From assembly GCA_030697555.1 (NCBI GenBank), contig JAUYPV010000024.1, positions 1 through 33,267 on the forward strand: a stretch of 33,267 bases of DNA, read 5' to 3'. Of this stretch, positions 27,995 through 33,267 are shown one piece after another. The translations under genes and the position numbers were made by a program. The notes beneath the pieces are model-generated. The model saw only the letters and a list, made by a program, of their open reading frames with translations. It was not told the origin of the DNA and made no database searches. Position 1 is the stretch's first letter, and every line of letters starts with the position of its first letter. Source of the DNA: Hyphomonadaceae bacterium (lineage in GTDB: Bacteria > Pseudomonadota > Alphaproteobacteria > Caulobacterales > Hyphomonadaceae).

Positions 27995-28228
27995 TTACCT
28001 GCGCCGGCGGCCATCGGGCTGGCGGTCGCCCTGGTCGGTGTCGCCGAGATTGCGGATGGGCTGGTTGCGTTCGGGCTGTACCGCCGCGCCGATGATGTTG
28101 ACGCTGTCGGGATCCGCGCCTGCCGGCGTGTCGTCGGCGAGCTGGTCCTGCTCGTTGAGATGACCGAAGACGCTGTCGTGAATGGGCGCTTCTTGGGGAG
28201 TGGGTTCGAAGTGACGTGGCGTGCCCAT
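27995..28228 (-). CDS. Small hydrophilic protein, twin B, with EcfG-type promoter
   Basis: 77 residues, start ATG 28228 with AAGGAGG 8 bases upstream. It is a paralogue of the 27594-27824 product: APIHDSVFGHLNEQDQ, DDTPAGADPDSVNII, then NLGDTDQGDRQPDGRRRR. Charged, glycine- and aspartate-rich, without a predicted membrane segment; probably disordered. A GGAAC-N17-CGTT element lies about 40 bases upstream, so I infer general-stress control. Both strands are open here, but the ribosome binding site, the promoter and the paralogue all support the minus strand. Confidence 0.8.
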   Translation of the reverse strand: MGTPRHFEPTPQEAPIHDSVFGHLNEQDQLADDTPAGADPDSVNIIGAAVQPERNQPIRNLGDTDQGDRQPDGRRRR

Positions 28229-28269
28229 GACGAGGGCCTCCTTTGCAGGATTGGGGGTTCGTCATGACT

Positions 28270-28295
28270 AACGTGCAATGCAGGTGGAACGTTCC
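28270..28295 (-). promoter_or_regulatory. EcfG-type general-stress promoter (GGAAC-N17-CGTT)
   Basis: On the minus strand GGAAC (28295-28291) and CGTT (28273-28270) are separated by 17 bases. This matches the consensus of the alphaproteobacterial extracytoplasmic-function sigma factor EcfG. The -10 end lies 41 bases before the start of the 77-residue gene at 28228. Two further matches occur upstream of other small genes nearby. Confidence 0.72.
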
Positions 28296-28306
28296 GCCCG
28301 CGGCAG

Positions 28307-28338
28307 GCGCCGGAGGGTCGCAGGCGCGCCTCCGGCGC
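28307..28338 (-). terminator. GC-rich hairpin after the 79-residue gene
   Basis: GCGCCGGAGG and CCTCCGGCGC form a perfect 10-bp stem with a 12-nt loop, starting 8 bases after the minus-strand stop at 28347. No T-run follows. It probably insulates this gene from the EcfG promoter just beyond. Confidence 0.55.
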
Positions 28339-28346
28339 GGCCCGGT

Positions 28347-28586
28347 CTAGTTCGGCTTGGCTTCGGCAGCGGCTTCGGAATCGGTGCCGACATCCGGGGC
28401 TGCGGCGTCGTCCGCGGGCCGGGTGCGATCCGGCGCGTGGCGGCGGGGCTCATACCTGCCGGGCTCGACGATCGGCTTGGGACGCGCATCGAAGTTGCGC
28501 GTGTTGTTCACCTTGTCGCCGGGCTCAGGCGAACCGGGCGGCCGGGTCTTGCTGGGCGTGTAGGGTTTCTTGGGTGGGAAGGCCAT
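28347..28586 (-). CDS. Proline- and charge-rich small protein, unknown function
   Basis: 79 residues from ATG 28586 (GGAG 9 bases upstream). Rich in Pro, Arg, Asp and Ala, no hydrophobic segment: probably disordered. Begins MAFPPKKPYTPSKTRPP and near the end has APDVGTD. The neighbouring 66-residue protein has PPKKPF and APHVGTD, so the two may be distant members of one family. No promoter match was found upstream. Function unknown. Confidence 0.65.
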   Translation of the reverse strand: MAFPPKKPYTPSKTRPPGSPEPGDKVNNTRNFDARPKPIVEPGRYEPRRHAPDRTRPADDAAAPDVGTDSEAAAEAKPN

Positions 28587-28719
28587 GCGGAGGTCTCCAT
28601 GGCGCAAGACCGAAAGGACGATCCTCTCGCCGCACGCAGATTGATATGGCGATTACGGCGCCGCGCTGCAATCGATTATCCCGCCTGCAATGCCGCACCC
28701 CCTGTCGCGTCAGTGTTTT

Positions 28720-28920
28720 TTATTCGCGGGGCGGATCGCCGGGCTTGGGCTCAGGCTCGTGGCTGTGGCCATCCGTGCCGACATGCGGCGCCGGCTCGGT
28801 CATGTTCTTGCCGGGCGTGCGGAACGGCTTCTTCGGCGGCGCGGTCTCGTCCGTCTTGTCGCCTGGCGCACGTGGCTCATGCGGCGTCCCGGTCTTCGTG
28901 GGCGCGGTCTTCGCAGGCAT
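28720..28920 (-). CDS. Small disordered protein with EcfG-type promoter
   Basis: 66 residues, start ATG 28920 with AGGAG 8 bases upstream. Dominated by Pro, Lys, Thr, Glu and Gly (for example TGTPHEPRAPGDKTDETAP), with no hydrophobic core. An EcfG-type promoter ends 28 bases upstream. A shortened paralogue with the same leader DNA lies at 29955-30056. Shares PPKKPF and APHVGTD motifs with the 28347-28586 product. Possibly a desiccation or general-stress protectant, judged only from composition and promoter. Confidence 0.75.
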   Translation of the reverse strand: MPAKTAPTKTGTPHEPRAPGDKTDETAPPKKPFRTPGKNMTEPAPHVGTDGHSHEPEPKPGDPPRE

Positions 28921-28948
28921 GGCGTGACTCCTCGTGGCGAGAGGAGAA

Positions 28949-28973
28949 AACGTGTGGGGGAAGCGAGAGTTCC
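28949..28973 (-). promoter_or_regulatory. EcfG-type general-stress promoter (GGAAC-N16-CGTT)
   Basis: GGAAC (28973-28969) and CGTT (28952-28949) on the minus strand, spacing 16, the consensus spacing. The start of the 66-residue gene lies 28 bases downstream. The paralogous leader at 30057-30111 has lost both boxes (GGAAT and CTCT at the matching positions). Confidence 0.77.
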
Positions 28974-29064
28974 GGGAATCCGGCGCGGCACGGTTAGCGG
29001 CTTTTTACCATCGCCCGTGTGCGCCGCCGTACCGATCCGCGCTGGCGCCTGTGCAAGGTGACGG

Positions 29065-29307
29065 ATGGCTAAAGTCGTAGAGCTAAAACTGCATGAGCGC
29101 CCGCCTGCCCAGGAGCTGTATGCACTGGTCATCTCCAGCTCCGAACATCCCAAGCAAGGCGTGGCGTGCTCCGACCAGAAAATGGGCCGGCACTACTTCG
29201 CCAGCCAGTCCGAACATGACATCGAGATCATGACGCGGCGGGCCAACGTCTGGGCCGACGCCAGATCCATCGGGACAATCTATGTTAGCCGGCTGCCCAA
29301 GGCGTAG
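29065..29307 (+). CDS. Small protein of unknown function, 80 residues
   Basis: AAGG lies about 6 bases before the ATG at 29065. The sequence is of ordinary globular composition with one Cys (GVACSDQKMGRHYFASQSEHD), unlike the disordered proteins around it. It looks like a single mixed alpha/beta domain. I do not recognise a family. It is the only plus-strand gene of normal composition in the island; no promoter match was found. Confidence 0.65.
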   Translation: MAKVVELKLHERPPAQELYALVISSSEHPKQGVACSDQKMGRHYFASQSEHDIEIMTRRANVWADARSIGTIYVSRLPKA

Positions 29308-29404
29308 GCCTGCCCGGCGCGGAAGCGACGCCGTCACAGAATCCGACTCCAACTCGCCGCGTGTTTCTGGTAGACTGCGTCTTCGATAACTGGGTGGTGG
29401 GCCC

Positions 29405-29506
29405 ATGCGACGCATACGAGAACAGATGATCTGGTCGATGATCGTCACCAGCATCGCAATACTAGCCGCTGTGGCCGTGTTCGGCGCGATAGGCTGGAAC
29501 GGCTAG
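29405..29506 (+). CDS. 33-residue single-helix membrane micropeptide (candidate)
   Basis: Encodes MRRIREQMIW, then a hydrophobic helix of about 20 residues (SMIVTSIAILAAVAVFGAIG) and a short tail WNG. The positive N-terminus and single helix suggest an inner-membrane micropeptide. The ribosome binding site is only a loose GGTGGTGGG. The 3' part of the gene is repeated with 89% identity at 29906-29981, where the start is missing. Coding status rests on composition alone. Confidence 0.5.
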   Translation: MRRIREQMIWSMIVTSIAILAAVAVFGAIGWNG

Positions 29507-29546
29507 GTCGGTGGAATGACTATCCGCCCGAGCCTGCACGCCGCGA
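29471..29546. repeat. 76-bp direct repeat, copy 1
   Basis: 68 of 76 bases are identical to 29906-29981, with no gaps. This copy covers the 3' end of the 33-residue membrane micropeptide gene and the sequence after it. No transposase or terminal repeats accompany it; I read it as a local duplication. Confidence 0.85.
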
Positions 29547-29599
29547 CCATCGCGGCGCGAGGGTGAGGACTGTCGGAAGCGGATGGGCGCTTGAGGCGT

Positions 29600-29791
29600 C
29601 TAGTCGAGCAGGTCGCGGCGTCTGGCGCGCTTGAGTTCCGCCTCGATCATCTCTTCGTTGAAGCCACGTTCGCGCAGAACTTCGCGCGCCTTCGCTTCGG
29701 CTTTTTCAAAAGACTTCTTCCGCCCCGGATGGGCGACGACGCCTTCGGATGGATCGGGCCCAGACGTACGACCCTTGCCCGACTTGCTCAT
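29600..29791 (-). CDS. Small RecX-like/helical basic protein with EcfG-type promoter
   Basis: 63 residues. A polar, Gly/Ser-rich start is followed by a strongly helical charged segment: KSFEKAEAKAREVLRERGFNEEMIEAELKRARRRD. The helix pattern RERGFNEEMIEAEL is reminiscent of a RecX-type repeat, but it is too short to be RecX and I do not claim it. An EcfG-type promoter lies 27 bases upstream of the ATG. The ribosome binding site is loose. Function unknown; stress expression inferred. Confidence 0.7.
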   Translation of the reverse strand: MSKSGKGRTSGPDPSEGVVAHPGRKKSFEKAEAKAREVLRERGFNEEMIEAELKRARRRDLLD

Positions 29792-29818
29792 TGTTAAGCC
29801 CCCGTCTCCGGGGTTGCT

Positions 29819-29843
29819 AACGTAGTTCCATCGACCTTGTTCC
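29819..29843 (-). promoter_or_regulatory. EcfG-type general-stress promoter (GGAAC-N16-CGTT)
   Basis: On the minus strand GGAAC (29843-29839) and CGTT (29822-29819), spacing 16. It lies 27 bases upstream of the 63-residue gene. Third match to the same consensus within 1.6 kb, each just upstream of a small minus-strand gene. Confidence 0.75.
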
Positions 29844-29905
29844 GATGGAACCCGGGGTTTCCCCGTGAGGGCGAATCCTAGGCCCGCAACTCAGCTTGCG
29901 CCACC

Positions 29906-29981
29906 GTGGCCGTGTTCGGCGCGACAAGCTGGAACTGTTAGGTCGGTGGAAGAACTATCCACCCGAGCGTGCACGCCGCGA
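29906..29981. repeat. 76-bp direct repeat, copy 2
   Basis: 68 of 76 bases match 29471-29546. Here the sequence has no start codon for the micropeptide frame, so it holds only a remnant. It overlaps the 3' end of the shortened paralogue at 29955-30056. Confidence 0.85.
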
Positions 29982-30056
29982 GCGGCGCGGCGCGACCTCA
30001 TCGGTTTTGTGCCCCGACATCCGCGGCCCATGCGGCGTCTCGTCTTCCCAAGACAT
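29955..30056 (-). pseudogene. Shortened paralogue of the 66-residue stress protein, with decayed promoter
   Basis: 33 codons from ATG 30056: MSWEDETPHGPRMSGHKTDE followed by VAPRR and a basic tail. The block TPHGPRMSGHKTDEVAP matches TPHEPRAPGDKTDETAP of the 28720-28920 product. The leader (AAGGAGTCACGCA before ATG) and 55 bases of upstream DNA align without gaps to the leader at 28921 onward. The promoter boxes are lost (GGAAC to GGAAT; CGTT to CTCT). I read it as a truncated, probably silent copy; it could still be a translated microprotein. Confidence 0.6.
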
Positions 30057-30165
30057 TGCGTGACTCCTTGCGGCGAAAGGAAAGAGAGCATGCGGAACGA
30101 TGGGATTCCGGGTCTCCCCTATTAGCCTTGCGCGGCAGTTCCGGGTGCTATTAAAAATGGCCCCG

Positions 30166-30223
30166 CAGCTCAATTGATATTTTCAGTTGACCTCAGGCTT
30201 TTATTAGGATATCGATTGAGCTG
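30166..30223. promoter_or_regulatory. Imperfect 15-bp inverted repeat upstream of the toxin-antitoxin-ATPase operon
   Basis: CAGCTCAATTGATAT (30166-30180) and ATATCGATTGAGCTG (30209-30223) are inverted repeats matching at 14 of 15 positions, with a 28-nt spacer. The spacer contains TTGACC (30187-30192), a possible -35 box. The repeat ends 38 bases before the first gene of the three-gene operon. A site for the HTH antitoxin-like protein is the simplest reading. A second small hairpin, AGCTG (30219-30223) with CAGCT (30231-30235), overlaps the right arm. Confidence 0.55.
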
Positions 30224-30260
30224 TCCTGGGCAGCTTGGGGGGCAATTTTAGGGGTCGAAG

Positions 30261-30593
30261 GTGGTATCGGATGAATTCCGAAAACGTCTGGCAGATCTGT
30301 GCGAGTCCAGGAGGACAAGAACCGCCAAGTTTTCCCCCGAAGCGCCTTGTGATTGGCGACCGAGATCCGTAACAGACCCTCGGACGAGAGAGGCATTCAC
30401 GGAAGATGGCGCGTGGGAGTTTGTCGCCGAGCTGCTACGAGCGGGGCACACCTTAACTGTCATCGAACTGGACTTGCCCCTTGGCAAGAAGGGCTACGTT
30501 CTTAAGTACTCTTCGCCGTGCGAAACCATAAAAATATACGTAAAACTTCAAATGCTTAGCGACCGGGTGAGGGGGCGTAGCTTTCACTCGTGA
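30261..30593 (+). CDS. Toxin candidate, MqsR-like (BECR-type) small protein
   Basis: 110 residues from a GTG start, with AGGGG 6 bases upstream. The middle reads DPRTREAFTEDGAWEFVAEL (helix) and GKKGYVLKY, and the end is IKIYVKLQMLSDRVRGRSFH. The final strand pair has the same layout as the end of MqsR (YLKI...V...SF), the RelE/MqsR-type BECR RNase fold. Toxin-first order and the zinc-ribbon HTH partner next door also fit mqsRA. I cannot identify catalytic residues with certainty, so RNase activity is inferred. Its stop overlaps the next start (TGATG). Base composition is lower in GC than upstream genes. Confidence 0.6.
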   Translation: MVSDEFRKRLADLCESRRTRTAKFSPEAPCDWRPRSVTDPRTREAFTEDGAWEFVAELLRAGHTLTVIELDLPLGKKGYVLKYSSPCETIKIYVKLQMLSDRVRGRSFHS

Positions 30594-31162
30594 TGTCCAC
30601 GAAGGAGTTGATGGTGAGTGGCGAAATGCATGATCCGAATGGTGAGGTTCGCGGCTGCGAGGATTGCGGCGGACGCAGCACATTAGTCTGGCGCAGTGCT
30701 CCCTTCGCCTATCTGGACGGCGACAAACAGGTCGAGCTCGTTGCTAGTATTCCAGTTTGGAAGTGCGCCAACTGCGGTGATCAGTATACCGACTCACAGG
30801 CTGAAGACATTCGACATGAATCTGTTTGTCACTATCTGGGGCGCCTAACGCCATCAGATATCAAAACCTTCCGGGAAGTATATCAATTGACCCAAGGAAG
30901 GTTGGGTGAGGTGACGGGTTATGGCGTAGCGTCAATTCGGCGATGGGAGACCGGAAATCAGATCCAGAGCCTTTCGGCAGATCGCTCTCTGAGATTGCTT
31001 TTCAGCAGCCCTGAGGTTTTTCGCATAGCGCTGAGGATTGAGGGTCGAAGCGATGGAGGCGTTCGTGGCGATCCCAAGTTCGTTACGCCCTTCTCTCCGC
31101 AGGTTCGTAGAGAGGCAGAGGTCTTTCAACTGCGGGCGCCGGCAGTTCAGAAGGCTGCGTGA
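30593..31162 (+). CDS. Zinc-ribbon plus HTH antitoxin/repressor, MqsA/YgiT-like
   Basis: 189 residues. The N-terminal zinc ribbon has two pairs, CEDC (22-25) and CANC (58-61), flanked by a beta-rich stretch. The C-terminal XRE-type HTH (about 85-125) has the typical LTPSDIKTFREVYQLTQGRLGE and GVASIRRWETG, followed by NQIQSLSADRSLRLL. This is the MqsA/YgiT domain order, in which the protein neutralises its toxin and represses the operon. A longer C-terminal tail (about 140-189) is unlike classical MqsA and might contact the third component. ATG 30593 overlaps the toxin stop by one base; its own stop overlaps the ATPase start in the same TGATG manner. Confidence 0.82.
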   Translation: MSTKELMVSGEMHDPNGEVRGCEDCGGRSTLVWRSAPFAYLDGDKQVELVASIPVWKCANCGDQYTDSQAEDIRHESVCHYLGRLTPSDIKTFREVYQLTQGRLGEVTGYGVASIRRWETGNQIQSLSADRSLRLLFSSPEVFRIALRIEGRSDGGVRGDPKFVTPFSPQVRREAEVFQLRAPAVQKAA

Positions 31163-33027
31163 TGTACGTAGTTACATTCTACTCCTTTAAGGGCGGCGTC
31201 GGCCGAACTTCGGCTTTGATGAACACCGCGACGCTGCTCGCAGCATCCGGCAAACGGGTACTGTTGGTTGACTTTGACTTGGAGGCGCCAGGCCTTTGTT
31301 CATATCGTGGACTTCAGGGCGTTCGCGGAAAGCCGGGCATTGTTGAGTACATTTCCGAGTTCGTTCGCGACAACATCGCACCTCGCGTGGAGTCATTTAT
31401 TAGCGAATGCGAATTGAATTCGCATCCAATCTGGATTTTGCCCGCCGGCAACATTAACGACCCCTCGTACTCGGAGCGGCTCGGCTCGATTAATTGGGAA
31501 ACGCTGTATGCGGAGCGCAGCGGCTACTTGCTCTTTGAAGACTTGAAACAGCAGTGGGAGACGTACAAAGAAATCGGATTCGACTACGTCTTCATCGACA
31601 GCCGAACAGGCCATACCGACATTGGCGGCATTTGCACTCGACAGCTCCCACACGCGGTAGTTGTGATGTTCTTGCCAACTGAGCAGAACATCGACGGGTT
31701 GGTTCCGGTGGTTGAGGCTGTTCGACGGGAAGCGATTAGCGCTCGTCGGCGAAAAATTGAATTACATTTTTGCCCGTCCAACGTTCCCAACCTGGATGAC
31801 GAGAACGATATCCTCGAAGGTATGTTTGAAAAGGCCAAATCAAGACTGGGCTACGACGAAGTCGCGTCGTGCATCCATCACTACAACAGCCTGGATTTGC
31901 TAAGCGAAGCTATCTTTTCTGTCGCTAGAAAAGGCACCAGCCTCGCTAAAGAATATGCGAAGCTCCGAGATGCCGTTGTGGCCTCAAATTACGATGACCG
32001 CGATGGAGCTGTCATCGCGATGAAGCGAGCCCTTGAGGCAGCCACGAGGTCGGAGGCCTTCGGTAAACTTAACAATTTGCCTCTCGATTCAATTCAAGAA
32101 ACACACGCAGACGACGCTGAGGTGGCAAGCTGGCTCGCGCGCGCTTACGGTATCATCGGGGACAATGAGCAGTCCCTGGCATCCTTGAATGTCGCGATCG
32201 AAGGGGGCTACGAGATCATTCGCAACCTGGCTTTGCGGGGCTCGTGTCATCTTTCGCTCGGTAATAGAGATGCTGCCTTGAGCGACTGGTTGAGTGTTCT
32301 GGAATTCAAGGATGCTCCCGCCGATCTTATTGTTCGAGCAGTGAACATGGTCCGAGATTTGGATCAAAGCGGTTGGGCTGCGGCAGTGGAAAAATCGACC
32401 GCATCACTTTCTCTGACGGGCGGCGATCGCCGCCGTTTGGTGCAAGTGCTCATGTCTGCGCCTGAGTCATTGCCGCTTGCGGTGCGATTGAGTGAAAAGG
32501 CGATGGCCGAAGAAGTTCTTTCCGCCGAGGATCGCGAGCACTACAAATACAAGATAGTTCTCGCGTCCATCGCGTTACATAAGTTTCGATACGCGATGCA
32601 CGCACTCGCCATCAATCGCAATGCAGTCCTAGAGAACGAAACGGTCGCAGATGTTTTCAACTACGCCATTGCAGAGTGGGGCCTGACGCGAAAAATTCCT
32701 TGTGACCTCTTCGCGCGGGTGGTCGAGTTAGGCCAGGCTATGTTGGAGAAAAGCAAAGGTGAGCGGTCTTTTGCCGCGAACTTTCTGCAATGTTTGGCGC
32801 TTGCGCATTTCGTTTGCGGCGACCGTCAACGGGCATTGGAACTCGTGAAGAGTTCTAATCGGCAGATTAAGCGCACCGGGCGGGCCTTCAGCTGCTGGAG
32901 CTTCCTGGAATTGCCTCAGGGGCAATTCTTGGAGGACAACACGCAAATGGAGGAGATGATGAAAGTCGATACCGAAGGGTTTGCGCCGAGGTTTTTCAAC
33001 CACTCCCAGAATACTCGATTGAATTGA
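31162..33027 (+). CDS. KGGVGR-motif ParA/MinD-like ATPase with helical-repeat C-terminus
   Basis: 621 residues. The N-terminal 260 residues are a SIMIBI-class ParA/MinD fold. The deviant Walker A is KGGVGRT (10-16), with Arg15 where ParA has the P-loop Lys; the signature Lys10 is kept. Walker A' is VDFDLEAPG (Asp37, Asp39) and Walker B is VFIDSRTG (Asp146). The rest (about 290-600) is alpha-helical and TPR-like, for example EVASWLARAYGIIGDNEQSL and ALRGSCHLSLGNRDAAL. KGGVGR ATPases of this type are frequent in bacterial conflict and signalling loci. Third gene of a coupled operon with the toxin/antitoxin-like pair; lower GC. Partner and substrate unknown. No clear terminator follows. Confidence 0.85.
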   Translation: MYVVTFYSFKGGVGRTSALMNTATLLAASGKRVLLVDFDLEAPGLCSYRGLQGVRGKPGIVEYISEFVRDNIAPRVESFISECELNSHPIWILPAGNINDPSYSERLGSINWETLYAERSGYLLFEDLKQQWETYKEIGFDYVFIDSRTGHTDIGGICTRQLPHAVVVMFLPTEQNIDGLVPVVEAVRREAISARRRKIELHFCPSNVPNLDDENDILEGMFEKAKSRLGYDEVASCIHHYNSLDLLSEAIFSVARKGTSLAKEYAKLRDAVVASNYDDRDGAVIAMKRALEAATRSEAFGKLNNLPLDSIQETHADDAEVASWLARAYGIIGDNEQSLASLNVAIEGGYEIIRNLALRGSCHLSLGNRDAALSDWLSVLEFKDAPADLIVRAVNMVRDLDQSGWAAAVEKSTASLSLTGGDRRRLVQVLMSAPESLPLAVRLSEKAMAEEVLSAEDREHYKYKIVLASIALHKFRYAMHALAINRNAVLENETVADVFNYAIAEWGLTRKIPCDLFARVVELGQAMLEKSKGERSFAANFLQCLALAHFVCGDRQRALELVKSSNRQIKRTGRAFSCWSFLELPQGQFLEDNTQMEEMMKVDTEGFAPRFFNHSQNTRLN

Positions 33028-33089
33028 ACGCACCCGGCAAGCTCGCCAGATCAGTCTTGGTATCGACGATGATCGAGAAAGCAGCCTGT

Positions 33090-33267
33090 CTAGTCCTCTT
33101 CCCGCAGCAGCTTCTTCTCGGGGAGGAGGAGCGGGCGGCGCTGGGCCATGCGCTGTTGCAGGGTCAACTGCGCAGGGGCTTCCTTGACGGCGTTGGCGCG
33201 GTCGCGGGCGGCCTTGGCCGGATCGAAGGGTCTGCGGTGATCGGGGATCTTGGCCACGGGTACGCCT
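33090..33267 (-). CDS. C-terminus of an unidentified gene, cut by the window edge
   Basis: Reading leftward, an open frame runs from the window edge to a TAG at 33092-33090. The visible end is AKIPDHRRPFDPAKAARDRA and, at the C-terminus, RRPLLLPEKKLLREED. It is polar, Arg/Lys/Pro-rich and GC-rich, like the ordinary chromosome and unlike the ATPase gene next to it. It may instead be a complete 55-residue protein starting at GTG 33257; its true start lies beyond what is visible. No family recognised. Confidence 0.55.
   Translation of the reverse strand, partial: GVPVAKIPDHRRPFDPAKAARDRANAVKEAPAQLTLQQRMAQRRPLLLPEKKLLREED

Noticed and set aside
29600-29791. RecX regulator
   Set aside because: Only a short helix pattern is reminiscent; the protein is far too short and no recA gene is nearby.
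29471-29981. Insertion sequence or mobile element
   Set aside because: The repeats are direct, imperfect and without a transposase or terminal inverted repeats, so a local duplication is more likely.
30166-30223. Recombination (att) site of a mobile island
   Set aside because: No integrase, tRNA or matching repeat at the far end of the low-GC segment was seen; an operator is the simpler reading.

Overview
The window looks like chromosome from a GC-rich alphaproteobacterium. Evidence: high GC in most genes, a prmA / Xaa-Pro aminopeptidase pair, lepA, a DUF983 protein, and three sites matching the EcfG general-stress promoter consensus (GGAAC-N16/17-CGTT), which is specific to Alphaproteobacteria. 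The gene style resembles Hyphomonadaceae/Caulobacterales, but that is an impression and not proven. No rRNA, tRNA, CRISPR array, transposase or integrase was seen.

Positions 1-6.6 kb: a TetR regulator diverges from a two-gene RND efflux operon (lipoprotein adaptor and inner-membrane pump). A perfect palindrome, AAACTGATCAGTTT, lies between them. The pump gene ends at a clean hairpin terminator, followed by a DUF983 membrane protein and a PilZ protein. Positions 6.8-12.2 kb: a probable five-gene minus-strand operon (TetR, a C-terminally truncated acyl-CoA-synthetase-like protein, a VOC lipoprotein, a carboxymuconolactone-decarboxylase-family protein, an SDR) diverges from a 3-hydroxyacyl-CoA dehydrogenase. 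This suggests a CoA-thioester or ring-compound catabolic locus. Positions 12.2-14.5 kb: an ABC-2 exporter (permease and ATPase). Positions 14.7-16.7 kb: an exported multidomain protein combining a redoxin-like domain, cytochrome c, a copper-monooxygenase-like region and EF-hands.

Positions 17-24.5 kb: two membrane proteins of unknown function, lepA, a small VOC protein, a membrane-anchored GH16 glucanase-like enzyme, a methyltransferase, and two tandem paralogous lipoproteins. Positions 24.6-27.4 kb: prmA and an M24B aminopeptidase. Positions 27.4-30.1 kb: an island of very small genes. It holds twin 76/77-residue proteins, proline/charge-rich presumably disordered proteins, a one-helix micropeptide, duplicated DNA, and EcfG-type promoters directly upstream of three of the small genes. 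I read it as a general-stress small-protein island with recent duplication and decay.

Positions 30.2-33.0 kb are the most interesting. Three plus-strand genes, each pair joined by a TGATG stop/start overlap, have visibly lower GC than the rest. They encode a 110-residue MqsR-like (BECR-type) toxin candidate, a 189-residue zinc-ribbon plus HTH protein of the MqsA/YgiT antitoxin type, and a 621-residue KGGVGR-motif ParA/MinD-like ATPase with a helical-repeat C-terminus. An imperfect 15-bp inverted repeat lies upstream. I propose a three-component toxin-antitoxin-ATPase conflict module. The window ends in the C-terminus of an unidentified minus-strand gene. All family calls are by eye from motifs; no searches were run.
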